DNA of 64,000 nucleotides from Locusta migratoria (Eukaryota; Arthropoda; Insecta; Orthoptera; Acrididae), in contig CM048745.1 in NCBI GenBank assembly GCA_026315105.1, forward strand, positions 759,267,006 through 759,331,005, written 5' to 3'. A program made the translations under genes and the position numbers. Of the stretch, positions 33,535 through 44,873 are shown piece by piece (the first letter of the stretch is position 1; every line of letters begins with the position of its first letter). The notes beneath the pieces were generated by a model, which saw nothing but the letters and a program-made list of their open reading frames with translations, was not told the DNA's origin and did not search any database.

Positions 33535-33741
33535 ATAATGAAACTTTCACACTGCAGCGGAGTATGCACCGATATGAAACTTCCTGACAGATTAAAATTG
33601 TGTGTCGGAAAAAAATTGTGAGGACGGACCGTGAGTCGTGTCGTGATAGCTCAGTGGTAGAGCACTTGCCCGCGAAAGGCAAAGGTCCCAGGTTCCAGTC
33701 CCGGTTCCAACACAACTTTAATCTGCCAGAAAGTTTCATCC
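33535..33741 (+). repeat. S3 tRNA-like repeat with inverted flanks
   Basis: tRNA-like core cgtgatagctcagtggtaga ... ttgcccgcgaaaggcaa (stem TTGCC/GGCAA) ... aggttccagtcccggt. It is flanked by inverted arms: gaaacttcctgacagattaa (from 33577) and ttaatctgccagaaagtttc (to 33738), about 28 bp each. This gives a hairpin with a tRNA-like loop. Same family as 32333-32516. Confidence 0.8.
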
Positions 33742-33835
33742 TCTTTACTCTCTGCCATTGTCTCGTACAGTATGAAATTGCCACTGTCTCATTCTTTCTT
33801 TCAGTCTGCTGTCCAGTTATCACTCTGTCCTCTCA

Positions 33836-33972
33836 AAAATGTGCAAATGTTTTAAGCCAAATTGGTGGTGTCATCGGTAGCTATACTTACAAACCACGTA
33901 AAATATGCTAGGGACGACGCACACATACTTCCATGCCTGAGGGAGAACTCCAACCTCCACGCTACCCGCGGC
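33836..33972 (-). repeat. S1 SINE, truncated and diverged
   Basis: Reverse copy from the tail aaaatgtgcaaatgtttta to cgcggc at 33972. About 50 bp of the head between the B-box region and the 5' end are missing. Confidence 0.7.
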
Positions 33973-34499
33973 ATGGCGTCCCACCTTAGAACATGTGGCC
34001 ATACCCACGCGGAATTCTCTCCTATCTACACATGTCCTTGTGGACGGAGTGGTCGAGCTTGCAAACAGTTGATCGAAAAACTAAGAGTGCTGCTGATCTG
34101 CACTTATGGGTTCACTGCCCTCAACATCTGTTTCTTCGGACAGTCTCATCCTCCATAATACGTATAATTTTGGGAATAAACACAAATCAAAATTTGTTTT
34201 GCATCACTTACGTATGTCGTTAACACGTTTCTCATGAACTTACGTAAGTCCTTTGAACTGTCATGAAATGTAAACGATATTGTCCACAAACTGATCTATC
34301 GAACCCATACCCATTTCGTTGAATGTGCGTGAGGCAGTAACATTACTACCTTCATTCAAAACACACTGTAGGAAAAGTATTGGGTGTTTGTAGATACGAT
34401 GTGGACAACTTCCGATGTGAACAATAAGCATATAAATGTTTTATCGGAAACGGATCGTTTTTTATAATTGAACAATGACTCTCATCAAGAGAATCTACC
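33973..34499. other. No recognised feature
   Basis: Mixed-composition DNA with no domain recognised in its short frames. Confidence 0.3.
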
Positions 34500-36015
34500 T
34501 GGCTAATACTCAAAAGTCAGAATGAGAGGATAATCACCTAGGATCATAACCAGATTACAGTAGTGTTTATGACTTGCTCTGCACTGATCACCACTTAGTG
34601 ACAACAACGGTGACCACTATTGCATCGCCTCGCCCAAAGGAACCCCTCTACTGCTCCCAGGATAGAGATTGACTTTCTAAGTTTTACCAGAAGGCAAGCG
34701 TCAAACCATGCTGTGCGAAATAGATACCGTGACAAGGTTGCATTCTAAACGACCTTGTAGAGATCCATCCCTTAAACTCAAACGCAATACTCAAGAAAGG
34801 CGATAGGAGTGATGCGCAAAATTACGAACCTGTCACACGTCAGTTTACAACAGGATTTTAAGACATATACTTTCCTCAAACATTATAAAGCACCTCGAAG
34901 ACAACGGCGTATTAACCTGTGGACATACGGATTCTATCGTTTTTCGAAACACAGCAAGCCCTATACTCTTATGATGATGAGAGTTATTGTTAAGGGGATC
35001 AAATAGATTTTAAACTTCTAGGTTTCCCGAAAGTTTGTTTTCCATGTATCTCACAGGCAATTTCAATTCACATAGCTTGCTTATGGAATATCACTACAAT
35101 TGTGAGACTGGATTCGTGATTTCCTGTCAGAAATGACAAGTCATTGGGTAAAACACTACTGATGCCTGGCGTTCCCCATTGAAGGGTTAAAGGGCCCCTA
35201 CAGTTCCTTAGCTTTATAAACTATATAGAAAACAATGTTAACAGCTCTCTCAGACCCTTAGCGGATGATGCTGTCATTTGTCAGTTAGTTAAGTTACCAG
35301 AAGATCAAAAGCAACTGCAAAATGATTTAAGATATCGGCATTTTCCGAAAATTGGCACTCGTCCCTAAATATGATAAGCAAGTCATCCGTATGGGCACTA
35401 AAAGAAATCCTTTTTCATTTACACGATAAATCAGTCAAGTACATATCTAAGAATAACAGTTACGAACAAAATAAATTGTAAAGAACCCCTAAAATGTTGT
35501 AGGAAAGGTGATCCAAAAGCTAAGTTTCATAGGCAGAACACTTAGAAGATGAAGCAGTTGTATTGAGGAAACTACCTACATTTGTGCAAGCTGTTTTGGA
35601 GTTTTGCTGGGCAATGTGGTATCCGCTCCAATTGCAACACGGATGATATAGAGAAAGTTCAGAGAAGGGCAGTTCGTTTCGTAATGTCGGAGTGTCTCGG
35701 GTATGAGACACGAGTTGGGGTGGAAATCGTTAAAAGGTCGGGGTTATTCGTTTCTGCTATATCTATTTTCGAAACTTCTTTCGCCTAAGTTCTCTTCCTA
35801 ATGCGGATATTTTTGTTAGGACAAATCTACATAGGGACACATGATCATTGTAATAAAATAAAATAAATCAGATGGAAAACGGAGAGATGTAGTTGTTCCT
35901 TTTTCCAGCGCGCTATTAGAGAATGGAACGGGAGAGAAATATGAAAGCGGTCCGATGAACACTCTACCATTCACTTCAGTGTGATCTGCAGAGTATATAG
36001 GTAGATGTAAATACT
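34500..36015 (+). pseudogene. CR1-like LINE remnant
   Basis: Plus-strand, heavily decayed. Recognisable: an LKLKRNTQERR/NYEPV stretch near 34780-34840 (fingers), LADDAVICQLVK near 35260-35290 (the FADD box with F changed to L), IEKVQRRAVRFVMSE near 35650-35694 (typical post-RT region), and the 3' end cagagtatataggtagatgt near 36000-36012, the short tail typical of this group. Stops throughout. The 5' limit is uncertain: 34500-34780 is alignable only by feel. Confidence 0.7.
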
Positions 36016-36019
36016 GAAA

Positions 36020-37110
36020 GAGGTGAGCCAAAATCACCAGTAATAGAGTAAGATAAACTGAAGGAATGTTCAGTTCACAGTAACATCAGTCAAACCATTG
36101 TCATCAGCATTTCGAAGAAGAATTCAATTTTATGAACGTTAACTCTGAAGTCCATGGTGCAATAATCTTCAGAGATTAAATCAATCGTTCACTTATTGGA
36201 CGGCTTGGCCTGCATGTTCCCTCAAGTATGAAACAAAGTGAACACGCTTAGCTTAAATTGAAAGGTGTGGCAGCACGTCCTGACCACGAAATCTGTGCCT
36301 GTTAAGCGGGAACGCTTTGCGATTGATGCATTAAATGAAACCACTGGTGCTTAAATGAAATCGTGCCCACAATGCCGCATGGTATGTAGACTTTCATTCG
36401 TGCGACGGGTCATGCAATTCTTGATTGAATGAGGTTGCTACCCAGACGGCATACCACGAGAATTAATGATCTTCAGTTTTCTTTGAGTACTGAAAGGGAT
36501 TTGTTTGTAAATATATCGAAAAAATACAACAGTATAGAATACCATAGAACTTTTGTTTGGTGGGTAATGCAAGTACTTTTTTATGTGTACGTATTGAATA
36601 TTAGCATTCATGAAATACGACCTTATTTAGGAAAAAAAGTCCTTGAGGTTTCTGAAAATCGATCAACCGCAGACCAAATTCAACGTCACTGGTCATTCAG
36701 AAATGCGACCACCGCAAGCTATTACGTTCCAGAGTGTGGAACGATATACGCGTAAATGCGTGTGCCTGGCGAGGACAAGGCCCGATATGGGTCATCGGGT
36801 GATGCACGGCCGCTATCTGCCTGGCCTGTGTCGGCCGCTGTTGGACATAATCCTCACATTAGCGCACGCCGCATGCTCACAAGGCGGTCTGAAGCGCCTG
36901 CCACCCAACAGCCAACAGTGCTCCCGGGACCACCTGAAATTGCGTTTATAAAAATCTTTTGAAAATTATTGACAAGAAATCGCCCTGGCTTGTTTTAAGG
37001 CTCACTTTAGATTTATGATTTTTTGCAAACATTTCGGTCAAAAATAATAAAAATTAAAAAAATGAAAAATTATGGACAATACGATTACGACTATTGTGAT
37101 TACATCTACG
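36020..37110. other. No recognised feature
   Basis: A 108-codon frame (36429-36755) and overlapping frames near 36.7 kb have no domain I recognise. 37083-37124 contains about 2.5 copies of a 14-bp unit gtgattac(a/g)tctac. Confidence 0.35.
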
Positions 37111-37124
37111 TGATTACGTCTACG

Positions 37125-37323
37125 TTCAAATGTTTGTAAATATATCGGACCAAACTGCGTGGTCATCAGTCCGTAGCTTACAAACTACTTAAACCTAGGT
37201 AAAGTAACCTACGGACAAACACACACACACACACATGCCAAAGGGAGGACTCGAACCTCCACGGCGAGCAACCGCGCGCTCCGCAGCGAGGTGTCTTAGA
37301 CCGCTCGGCCACTCCACCGCGGC
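37125..37323 (-). repeat. S1 SINE with diverged TSD
   Basis: Reverse S1 copy. Flanking attacgtctacg (37113-37124) and attacatctatg (37324-37335) differ at two bases. A short (CA)n sits in the body near 37217-37234. Confidence 0.9.
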
Positions 37324-37563
37324 ATTACATCTATGCAGCCAACACTTAATATTCTTATCTGACCGTATTTTAACAGGAAAAATTATTCTATATTTGCGTT
37401 TAACGCTGACAAACATACTCTTTCTTTACGTTTTACCTCTATAAAGTATGATTTTAATACAACTCCCATATTTTCATTACCTTTCTCCGTTGAAATATTA
37501 TCACCTGTTTTGCCTTGGTAGTTTCTTCTAAGTTCATTTTATTTGCCTGTACTGGTTACTAAT

Positions 37564-37566
<3 letters not shown>

Positions 37567-37613
<47 letters not shown>
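37567..37613. repeat. (TA)n microsatellite, left of fold-back
   Basis: About 23 TA units directly against the left end of the long inverted repeat at 37627. Confidence 0.95.
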
Positions 37614-37615
<2 letters not shown>

Positions 37616-37626
37616 TGTTTCACTAA

Positions 37627-38282
37627 GTGTGTTTGTCTCTGTAACTTATAAAATAATAGGTGACGGGAAATTCTAATGCGGTGGGTCAACACAAGAAATG
37701 TTACACTTTCTGCGGAGCTATTGAACATAGTTTATTGTATCATTTTCCAAAGAGTTACATCACAAACATATAGTTCTTTAAATGGAACAATAGTTTTCTC
37801 TATCGTGCATTGGATTCGTTGAAACCAGATGCGTCCAAATCAATTTAAACTATATTCCTATCACTGTTAGTTTGGGAGCTACAACCCTTCAAAGTTTAGG
37901 GGGCGGAGGCTGCGATAGCGTAGCTGACTGGCCGAGTGGCTATCCCCTGGGGCACGGCCCACTGTCTCATGACCACCAGCCAGTTAGCTACGCTATCGCA
38001 GCCTCCGCCCCCGGAACTTTGAAGGGTTGTAGCTCCCAAACTAACAGTGATAGGAATGTAGTTTAAATTGATTTGGACGCAGCTGGTTTCAACGAATCCA
38101 ATACACAGTAGAAAAAACTATTGTTCTATTTAAAAATTATATCTTTTTGGTGTAACTCTTTGGAAAATGATACAATAAACTATGTTCATAGCTCCGCAGA
38201 AAGTGTAACATTTCTTGTGTTGACCAACCGCATTAAAATTTCCCGTCACCTATTATTTTATAAGTTACAGAGGCAAACACAC
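37627..38282. repeat. Long fold-back element FB1, copy 1
   Basis: About 305-bp arms (37627-37931 and 37980-38282) in inverted orientation around a 48-bp loop (37932-37979). Outer ends gtgtgtttgtctctgtaac and gttacagaggcaaacacac; inner ends tagctgactgg and ccagttagcta. Arms are about 95% identical by eye, with few indels. No transposase or tRNA-like sequence inside. Bounded by (TA)n on the left and (CA)n(TA)n on the right. A second copy lies at 49506-50104. Confidence 0.92.
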
Positions 38283-38288
38283 ACACAC

Positions 38289-38378
<90 letters not shown>
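38277..38378. repeat. (CA)n(TA)n compound microsatellite
   Basis: CA units to 38329 (one CG interruption at 38293) then TA units to 38378. It exactly fills the gap between two long inverted-repeat elements. Confidence 0.95.
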
Positions 38379-38381
<3 letters not shown>

Positions 38382-39039
38382 GTCTGTTTCCAAAGAACAG
38401 ACGTCACTTCTGATCCTGCAGTAGTTATTCTTTCATATTCACAAAATGTAGAACTTCAACTGCAATTGGGCAAAGTTGAAAATGTGTACGCAGCCGGGAT
38501 TCGAACCCGGGTCTCGAGCTTTCTAGACAGGTGCACTGACCCCTACACCGCTGGATCACAGTGATCATCGCACCTGCAAGGACTACCTAAGGACGCCTCC
38601 CGTCAGATACAAATTCTCAGCTTCACCCTGCCTACAGTACTCAAAACTCGTAGTTATGAAACTAATTTCCGTAATATAAGAGTAAAGGCCACAAATTTGC
38701 CCACCCCTCCCAACTAACGAAAGGATCATTGCCAGTCACCGGCATATTATATATTACGGCAATGTTTCATAACTACGAGTTTGAGTACTGTGTGCAGGGT
38801 GAATATGGGAATTTGTGTCTGACGGGAGGCGCGCTTAGGTAGTCCTTGCAGGTGCGATGATCACTGTGTCCCCAGTGACGTAGGGGTCACTGCAACTGCC
38901 TAGAAAGCACGAGAGCCGGGTTCGAATCCCGGCTAGGTGTACGTTTTCAGTTTTGCCCAATCGCAGTTCTATATTCTGTGAATATGAAAGAATAACAACT
39001 GCAAGATAAGAAGTGACGACTGATCTTTCGGAACAAACG

Positions 39040-39041
<2 letters not shown>
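38379..39041. repeat. Long fold-back element FB2 with tRNA-like arms
   Basis: Inverted arms 38379-38662 and 38764-39041 (about 280 bp, about 85% identical) around a 101-bp spacer. Outer ends ggcgtctgtttcc and ggaacaaacgcc. Each arm carries a tRNA-like sequence with a perfect B-box (left: cgggattcgaacccggg on the plus strand near 38494; right: cgggttcgaatcccgg near 38918). (TA)n abuts the left end and (CA)n the right end. Confidence 0.9.

Positions 39042-39100
<59 letters not shown>
39041..39100. repeat. (CA)n microsatellite, 30 units
   Basis: Uninterrupted CA run between FB2 and a partial copy of the same family. Confidence 0.95.
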
Positions 39101-39103
<3 letters not shown>

Positions 39104-39104
39104 G

Positions 39105-39570
39105 GGGAGCGGTGGGCAAGTTTGTGGCCCTTACTCTTACGGGAATTAGTTTCATAACTACGAGTTTGAATTGAAATGTTTGTATAGCTTATGGGACCTA
39201 ACTACGGGGTCGTCAGTCCCTAAACTTACAAACTATTTATGAACTAGCTAACACTCAGGACGGCACAAACATCCATGCCCGAGGGGGGATTCGAACCCCC
39301 GACCGTAGTGGCCGTGCAGACCGTGACTGGCGAGCCGCAGTCCCCTCGGCCACCGCGGGCGGCGATGCCGAGTTTGGGTAGTGTGGGCAGGGTGATGTTG
39401 GGAATTTGTATCTGACGGAAGGCGTGCTTAGTTATTCCTTGCAGGGGCAATGATCACTGTGTCTCCAGTGGTGTAGAGGTCAGCGCAAGTGCCTAGAACG
39501 CAGGAGACCCGGGTACACAATTTAAACTTTACCTAATCGCAGTTGAAGTCGTATATTCTGTGAGTATAGC
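39105..39570 (+). repeat. FB2 half-copy, split by a SINE
   Basis: Single-arm copy of FB2: ggtgggcaagtttgtggccc matches the FB2 spacer in reverse, then ttcataactacgagtttga, and after the SINE gatcactgtgtctccagtgg, the tRNA-like caagtgcctagaacgcagga with a damaged B-box (acccgggtacac), and ctaatcgcagttg. The opposite arm is absent. Confidence 0.82.
39174..39363 (-). repeat. S1 SINE inside the FB2 half-copy
   Basis: Reverse full-length S1 copy near consensus, head ggccaccgcgggcggc. The short repeat cgagtttg (39161-39168 and 39369-39376) may be the target duplication, but both lie a few bases from the SINE ends. Confidence 0.88.
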
Positions 39571-39637
39571 CTGGAAGAAATGTGACATACATTTGACGTT
39601 CTGACCAGTGACCAAAACCTGGAAGGAACATACCGTA

Positions 39638-39840
39638 GCCGGCCGCGGTGGCCGAGGTGACTGAGGCGCTTCAGTCACGGTCATCACGGCCACTACGGTC
39701 GGGGGTTCGAATCCCCCCTCGGGCATGGATATTTGTGCCGTCCTAGTTCGTAAGTAGTTCATAAGTAGTTTGTAAGTTTAGGGACTGATGACCCTGTAGT
39801 TAAGTCCCATAAGCTTAACAAACATTTGAACATTTTTTTT
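39638..39840 (+). repeat. S1 SINE with 11-bp TSD
   Basis: Forward full-length S1 copy near consensus with aacataccgta (39627-39637) and aacacaccgta (39841-39851), one mismatch. Confidence 0.95.
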
Positions 39841-40149
39841 AACACACCGTACATTTGGCGTTCGGAAATCAGTTACGTGACATCCCTTGCCCGAAACCGT
39901 TTTCGAAACTCTCTTTTGCACACGCCGTCTGGCTTTCGTATTTTATTATTTTCTTAATATTATTCAAGCGTCGTCATTTCAAAGCATTGGCGCACTGTAA
40001 ATTATCTAAAACACTTCGAACTATAGTATCTAAAAATGCCATTTTAGCAGCCAACATCTGCCATCGATGGTACGAGAATTACTAATTACTCTCGCAGCTG
40101 TTCGGCGTAGCGTAATGGGCTGGGAATTCGTTTTTGTGATGTACGAACA

Positions 40150-40476
40150 TGTTAGACGGTGGTTCGAAACTTGCCGGGCGCGGTGACACAGCTCGCTCGG
40201 TCAGAGGGTTGCCGGTGTGGCAGCTCAGCGTGTCAGAGTGCTCGAAGCCCTCTGCAACGAAAAACAATAATAAATAAATAAATAAGAAATTGATAATGAC
40301 GAAACGATCAAAATAAAACAAAACAAAGTCCACAAAGGATCGTTCAAACCGAAGAACCAATGAAATGAGAGAAAATGAAAGATGTTTCGATGCTATCGGT
40401 AATAATAATAAAAACTGAGCAAAATTCTCAACGAATAACCCAGAACGAAACATGAGCAAACGACCGCAAAGCATCG

Positions 40477-40512
<36 letters not shown>
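40150..40512 (+). repeat. S2 SINE with poly(A)
   Basis: Forward S2-family copy. Head gccgggcgcggtgacacagc and gtgtggcagctcagcgtg, ccctctg segment, A-rich body aaaactgagcaaaattctca with cgaataacccagaacg, and A30 tail (about 40480-40511). The head appears duplicated (two A-box-like starts 60 bp apart), suggesting one S2 inserted in or recombined with another. A tRNA-like ggtggttcgaaact just upstream (40159) is separate. Confidence 0.7.
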
Positions 40513-40514
40513 TA

Positions 40515-42735
40515 AAAGACCCCACAAGCAATTGTTTTCATCTGCTTCCCAAAACTAGAAGGTTTTCCCACACACTTGTTAATAGGCCACAACTATATTC
40601 TGCAAGATTCCGAGTTGTTCAAAGGTAACAGCGCTTTCTCTGAAAAGTGCATTTGTTCTATTTTGTGAAGTTGCCGTTAAACACATATCAACGAATTGCA
40701 AACATAGACTTCTTTACCACATGTTCATAAACTCGGGAGATACTGTTACAATGACTGTTGTAAATGACGTAATGATCCTACTAACTTTGTATATACTGTA
40801 CATTAAGTACTAGAGTTATGTGGAATTCAGTATTACCACACTTATTCAGTTTGTTATTTCTGCTGTAAAGGAAAACATAGTCACGGTTTGAAACAAAATA
40901 TTTGCTCTTCTTAATAGCGCAAGACAAAGTAACATGTAGAAAGCCATTTATGAACTAAAGAAAAGGTAATAAAATCTACCTTAAAGGCGTCCATAGCAAC
41001 CATGCCAAAGACATACATTTCAGTAGACGCATTGATTTTAATAATGACTTTCCACATATTCCATAAATATTGAATAATTGCTTGGAAAAAAAGGAAGGTT
41101 TTTTTTTTTGCAATGTATACACTTCCGTTTCATTAAGGAGCGACAGTTACCACAGGTATCTAGGACTTCGTTTTTTAATGAAACTACCAGTATCAACTCG
41201 TTGTTTAGAATATTCATTATTACAATATCCTTCTAGTTTATGAGCATATGATCCTGAAGACCAATCAGAAATTCATTTCACGGCTTGTTGACGAAATAGA
41301 ACAAACACACATTTTAGAGGGAGCACGCTTACGCATGCACAACTCTAAATATTGCATATTTAATCAATAAGAGTGTCCAAAACCCTTTTATGAGCCAAGG
41401 CGACAAAAAAGAAAGAAAACATTGCAGCGGGTTTCGAACTACCGACCATGGTTATCACAATCTAACGCTCTGCCCACTACAATACCGCGAACAATTACCA
41501 AATTCTTTCCTTAATTCTTGTACTACTGATGGTAGTTGTTAACTGCTAATATGTAATTCTTAGACATTTGATTATAATTTATCGTACTAAGAACGACGTA
41601 TTTTTGTTAATTCTTCAGTGCGCCATTGCTTTGAAACGACAACGCGTAAGTTATAAATAAGACAGTCATAAAATAGAGAAAGCAAATTGGGGAATACCAG
41701 AGAGAGTTCTGGGCGAGGAATGTCACGTGACATTTCCGAACGCTTGGTTTACGTAAAGTGAAGCGACGGTATCAAATCGCCGTTATCTTTGCACATATCT
41801 ATGTAACGGTGCAAGTTATCAAAAAACCATAAGAGAGCAAAGTTGTAGAGAATTTTCTTTTCTAAAAATTTGTTTATTCAATTTTTGTCTTAGATGAAAG
41901 ATTTATTTTCAATTAATTTTTCTGCAGTGAAAAGACCATCAAAACGGCATCTTTTAGTGCTACTAACTTTTTTTCTTTTTTTTTGCCTGAAATATTTTAA
42001 ATAGAAACGTCACTTTACGGACGGAAAGACAGACATCGTCAAATCGCCGTTACTTTTGCAAATATATCTGAAATGATGTGAGATACGAAAGAAATATAAG
42101 AGAGCAATTCGTTTATTTTACTTTCGTGTCAGATGAACGGTTTAGCCGTAACTGTCATTTACATTTCGACCTGTCAAAAGGCGATCTTAAAGGCCCACAT
42201 TTAGTGACATTACCGTAACCTAAAGGGGCCCAAACTTGATGTATGTGTGTGTTTGTGTGTGTGTATGTGATTTGGTCAATACAGGATTAGTCGTATAATA
42301 CGAAAATGTGAGCAACCTATCAAATATTTTCTATAACCTGTGCAACGTAATCTGAATAAATAAAAATTATCAGAATTGGTAAAGTGAGAAGTTTTTGAAC
42401 GTGAGGTGTGGGTGATCCACTGCTAGGTTGACATAACTGGATATATTTGACGTGGGCTTTTTTATTCATTTAATTTTTTATTTTTTGCAACTACGAGGTT
42501 CGTGTGTTTTTAAAATGAATATTTATTACTCGCTTCTGTTGCAATTGCATTCACATTAACAAAATATGTATGATAAATATAAGAAATTCCCAGCTTAATG
42601 CTGTGATATTAAATATTTATTTAAAAATGACGCATACAAAATTCGTTCAAATGAGTGAAAAATCATCAGTGCGGATTCATGTACACCGCGCAAGACATTT
42701 CAACATTCTTTCATACTTGTAACATACACTGGAGA
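40515..42735. other. AT-rich DNA with a diverged direct repeat
   Basis: No genes. 41431-41500 holds a minus-strand tRNA-like sequence (gtagtgggcagagcgttag ... gtagttcgaaacccg). tcaaatcgccgttat near 41773 and tcaaatcgccgttact near 42038 begin two related blocks of about 200 bp (both continue with cataagagagcaa and cagatgaa-type sequence). Confidence 0.45.
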
Positions 42736-42737
42736 AG

Positions 42738-42738
<1 letters not shown>

Positions 42739-42772
<34 letters not shown>
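42739..42772. repeat. (TA)n microsatellite
   Basis: About 17 TA units, nine bases upstream of an S1 SINE. Confidence 0.95.
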
Positions 42773-42774
<2 letters not shown>

Positions 42775-42780
42775 CATGGA

Positions 42781-42984
42781 GCCGGCCTCAGTGGCCGCGG
42801 GGACTGAGGCGCTTCAGTCACGGTCTGCACGGCTACTACGGTCAGGGGTTCAAATCCCCCCTCGGGCATAGATATTTGTGCCGTCCTAGTTTGTAAGTAC
42901 TTCATAAGTAGTTTGTAAGTTTAGGGACTGATGATCCCGTAGTTAAGTCCCATAGACTATACAAACATTTGAACATTTTTTTTG
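42781..42984 (+). repeat. S1 SINE with 9-bp TSD
   Basis: Forward S1 copy. tttcatgga at 42772-42780 and 42985-42993. Confidence 0.93.
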
Positions 42985-42994
42985 TTTCATGGAT

Positions 42995-44495
42995 TTAACT
43001 GCTGAAATATTTTATCGGTGTACATGATTTCTCAGAAATAGTATCTGCACTCAATATGTTCAATCATTTGAACGAAATCGATATGCGATATTAAAAAAAA
43101 AAGAAAGACAAAGAAAAACAATTATGGTGGAAATTTGCAATTTTTTTATAACGTTGTCGTGGTCTGGCACACGATCAATCATGGAGTCCACATACAAAAA
43201 ATACTTATGGTCAACCTGTACACACTAGACTCCGTGTGTGTGACTACAGACAAGCTGAAAATTTTGTAAGTACCAAAATCGCTAGAGTGCAATGTGAATT
43301 CACAAACTACAAAAAAATTAGTTGTGCATATTGATAAAAAACTATCCATTGACAAATAAAGAAATTATAATTGACATCCACTGTAACATTTTTGCTTTTT
43401 CTCCATAGTTTTAATAAAAAGGCAAAATTTTACTATTAATATCTCACAACTGATAAATTCGATTAAGTCGTTTATAATTTCAGTCCATACCAAAACAAAC
43501 TCAGTAATCCATCAACTGACAGAAAATTAATCCCATCATTTCAAGTCTGGTAATTACTACCGAAAAGTAAAGAAGCACGAGGAAGCAAGAACAGAAGTAC
43601 AAGTCTCACATTAAAATCCTCTTGGAAAATTAACGAGTGTTGCGTTTCAGGAAAATCATTATGAAAAATCTCTTAACCTTCTCATGACATCGCTCCTTTT
43701 TCTAGATTTCATCATCAAATATAATTTGTGTGTCTTAACGTTTTTGCACTCCAACAGCCTACTTGCTGTTCACAACCAACTACCATAAACTACTGACACC
43801 AGCGCGTAAGCAAAGTAGTGTAGTAACTGTGCCAGAGAATACACACGCGAAGCGAAATAAATCAAACTGCCACAGACATTCAACAGCCAGTAAGTAGCTT
43901 TTTGATCTGTAATGCACACCTTGTTGGTTCATCATTTTTATTCTGGCTTAGTGACTATCAGATAGCGAACGCCTTAATATTTTGTATACTGTTCTCTGAC
44001 GAGCGAAGTAGAGAAAACTACTACTGCCACATTACAAGGTGTAACGTGACGTAAGCAAACTAATATTTTTTATTCGGTCCTAGATAGGCCAATCAGGCTC
44101 GATCTAGCGTAGTGTCATTTTCAATGAGATGTCATTGGATGCGGTGCGGGATGCATTCAGAAACCTCTCTATCTCGATCTTAGTCGGGCTTCGTGGAACC
44201 GCTACTAGCCTATCAAGTAGATCCTCTGTCGGATTCACAAGGCACCGTGCATCCCTTTCCAGTCCTCCCACCAAGGGAAAGCGCGTAGCTCTGCCAGGAA
44301 TCGAGTCGGGTGCCTCCGTATTTAAGTCACCCATTCAGACTTCTCACATACCGAAACGGACAGGTTGTAAAGATGTCACAACGCAAACTGGATATGACCT
44401 TAGATACCCCATTAATGTTGGGTTAGCTCGCCTAATTAACGAAACTTTAATGAAAGTAGTCTAGAGCGCAAAAGTGGTATTTATTCTGAAATTGT
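42995..44495. other. No recognised feature
   Basis: AT-rich to 44100. A 111-codon frame (44129-44464) has no known domain, and its minus strand carries a B-box-like gactcgattcctgg (near 44300), so a decayed tRNA-derived repeat is possible. Confidence 0.35.
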
Positions 44496-44497
44496 TT

Positions 44498-44697
44498 AGC
44501 CGCGATGGTGTGGCCCAGCAGTCTAAAGCGCCGTGCTTCGGAACGCGCGTTTGCTCCCCGTCGGAGGTTCTAGTCCTTCCTCGAGCATGCGTGTTTGTAT
44601 TGTCTTTAGGTTTAAGTTAGTTGAAGTAGTTGGTAAGCTTAGGGACTGAGAACCACAGACGTTAAGTCCCATAAGATTTACAAACATTTGAACATTC
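44498..44697 (+). repeat. S1 SINE variant
   Basis: Forward copy, head agccgcgatggtgtggc, B-box ggaggttctagtcctt mutated at one position. Flanks aaattgttt (44489-44497) and aaatagttt (44698-44706) differ at one base. Confidence 0.88.
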
Positions 44698-44712
44698 AAA
44701 TAGTTTTGATAC

Positions 44713-44873
44713 AGCGGTGGGTCATCTTCGGGTTAAGGTGTTCTAGAGACGGTACGGAGCGGTAGAGGACCTGTACACTCCTTTAGGAGCCTTCACTGCC
44801 TGGAGTATTCCACAGCTCATACTCCGCTCCGAACCGTCTCTGGAGCAAAATATTCTGAAGATGACGCACCACT
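44713..44873. repeat. Small inverted-repeat element
   Basis: About 52-bp arms: agcggtgggtcatcttcggg from 44713 and the complement of gatgacgcaccact ending at 44873. The arms share gagacggt(a/t)cggagcgg around a loop of about 55 bp. The outer catcttcgg / gaagatgac motif resembles the other small inverted repeats here. Confidence 0.75.

Noticed and set aside
33650..33712. Functional tRNA gene (CGA-like loop)
   Set aside because: Loop position 33 is G instead of T, the acceptor ends do not pair, and it is flanked by the inverted arms of a dispersed repeat.
38121..38564. 147-codon frame across the fold-back and microsatellite
   Set aside because: The translation includes long Thr-His and Ile-Tyr repeats from (CA)n and (TA)n. 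An artefact of the microsatellite.
44129..44464. 111-codon frame
   Set aside because: No domain, and the opposite strand has a B-box-like sequence suggesting a decayed tRNA-derived repeat.
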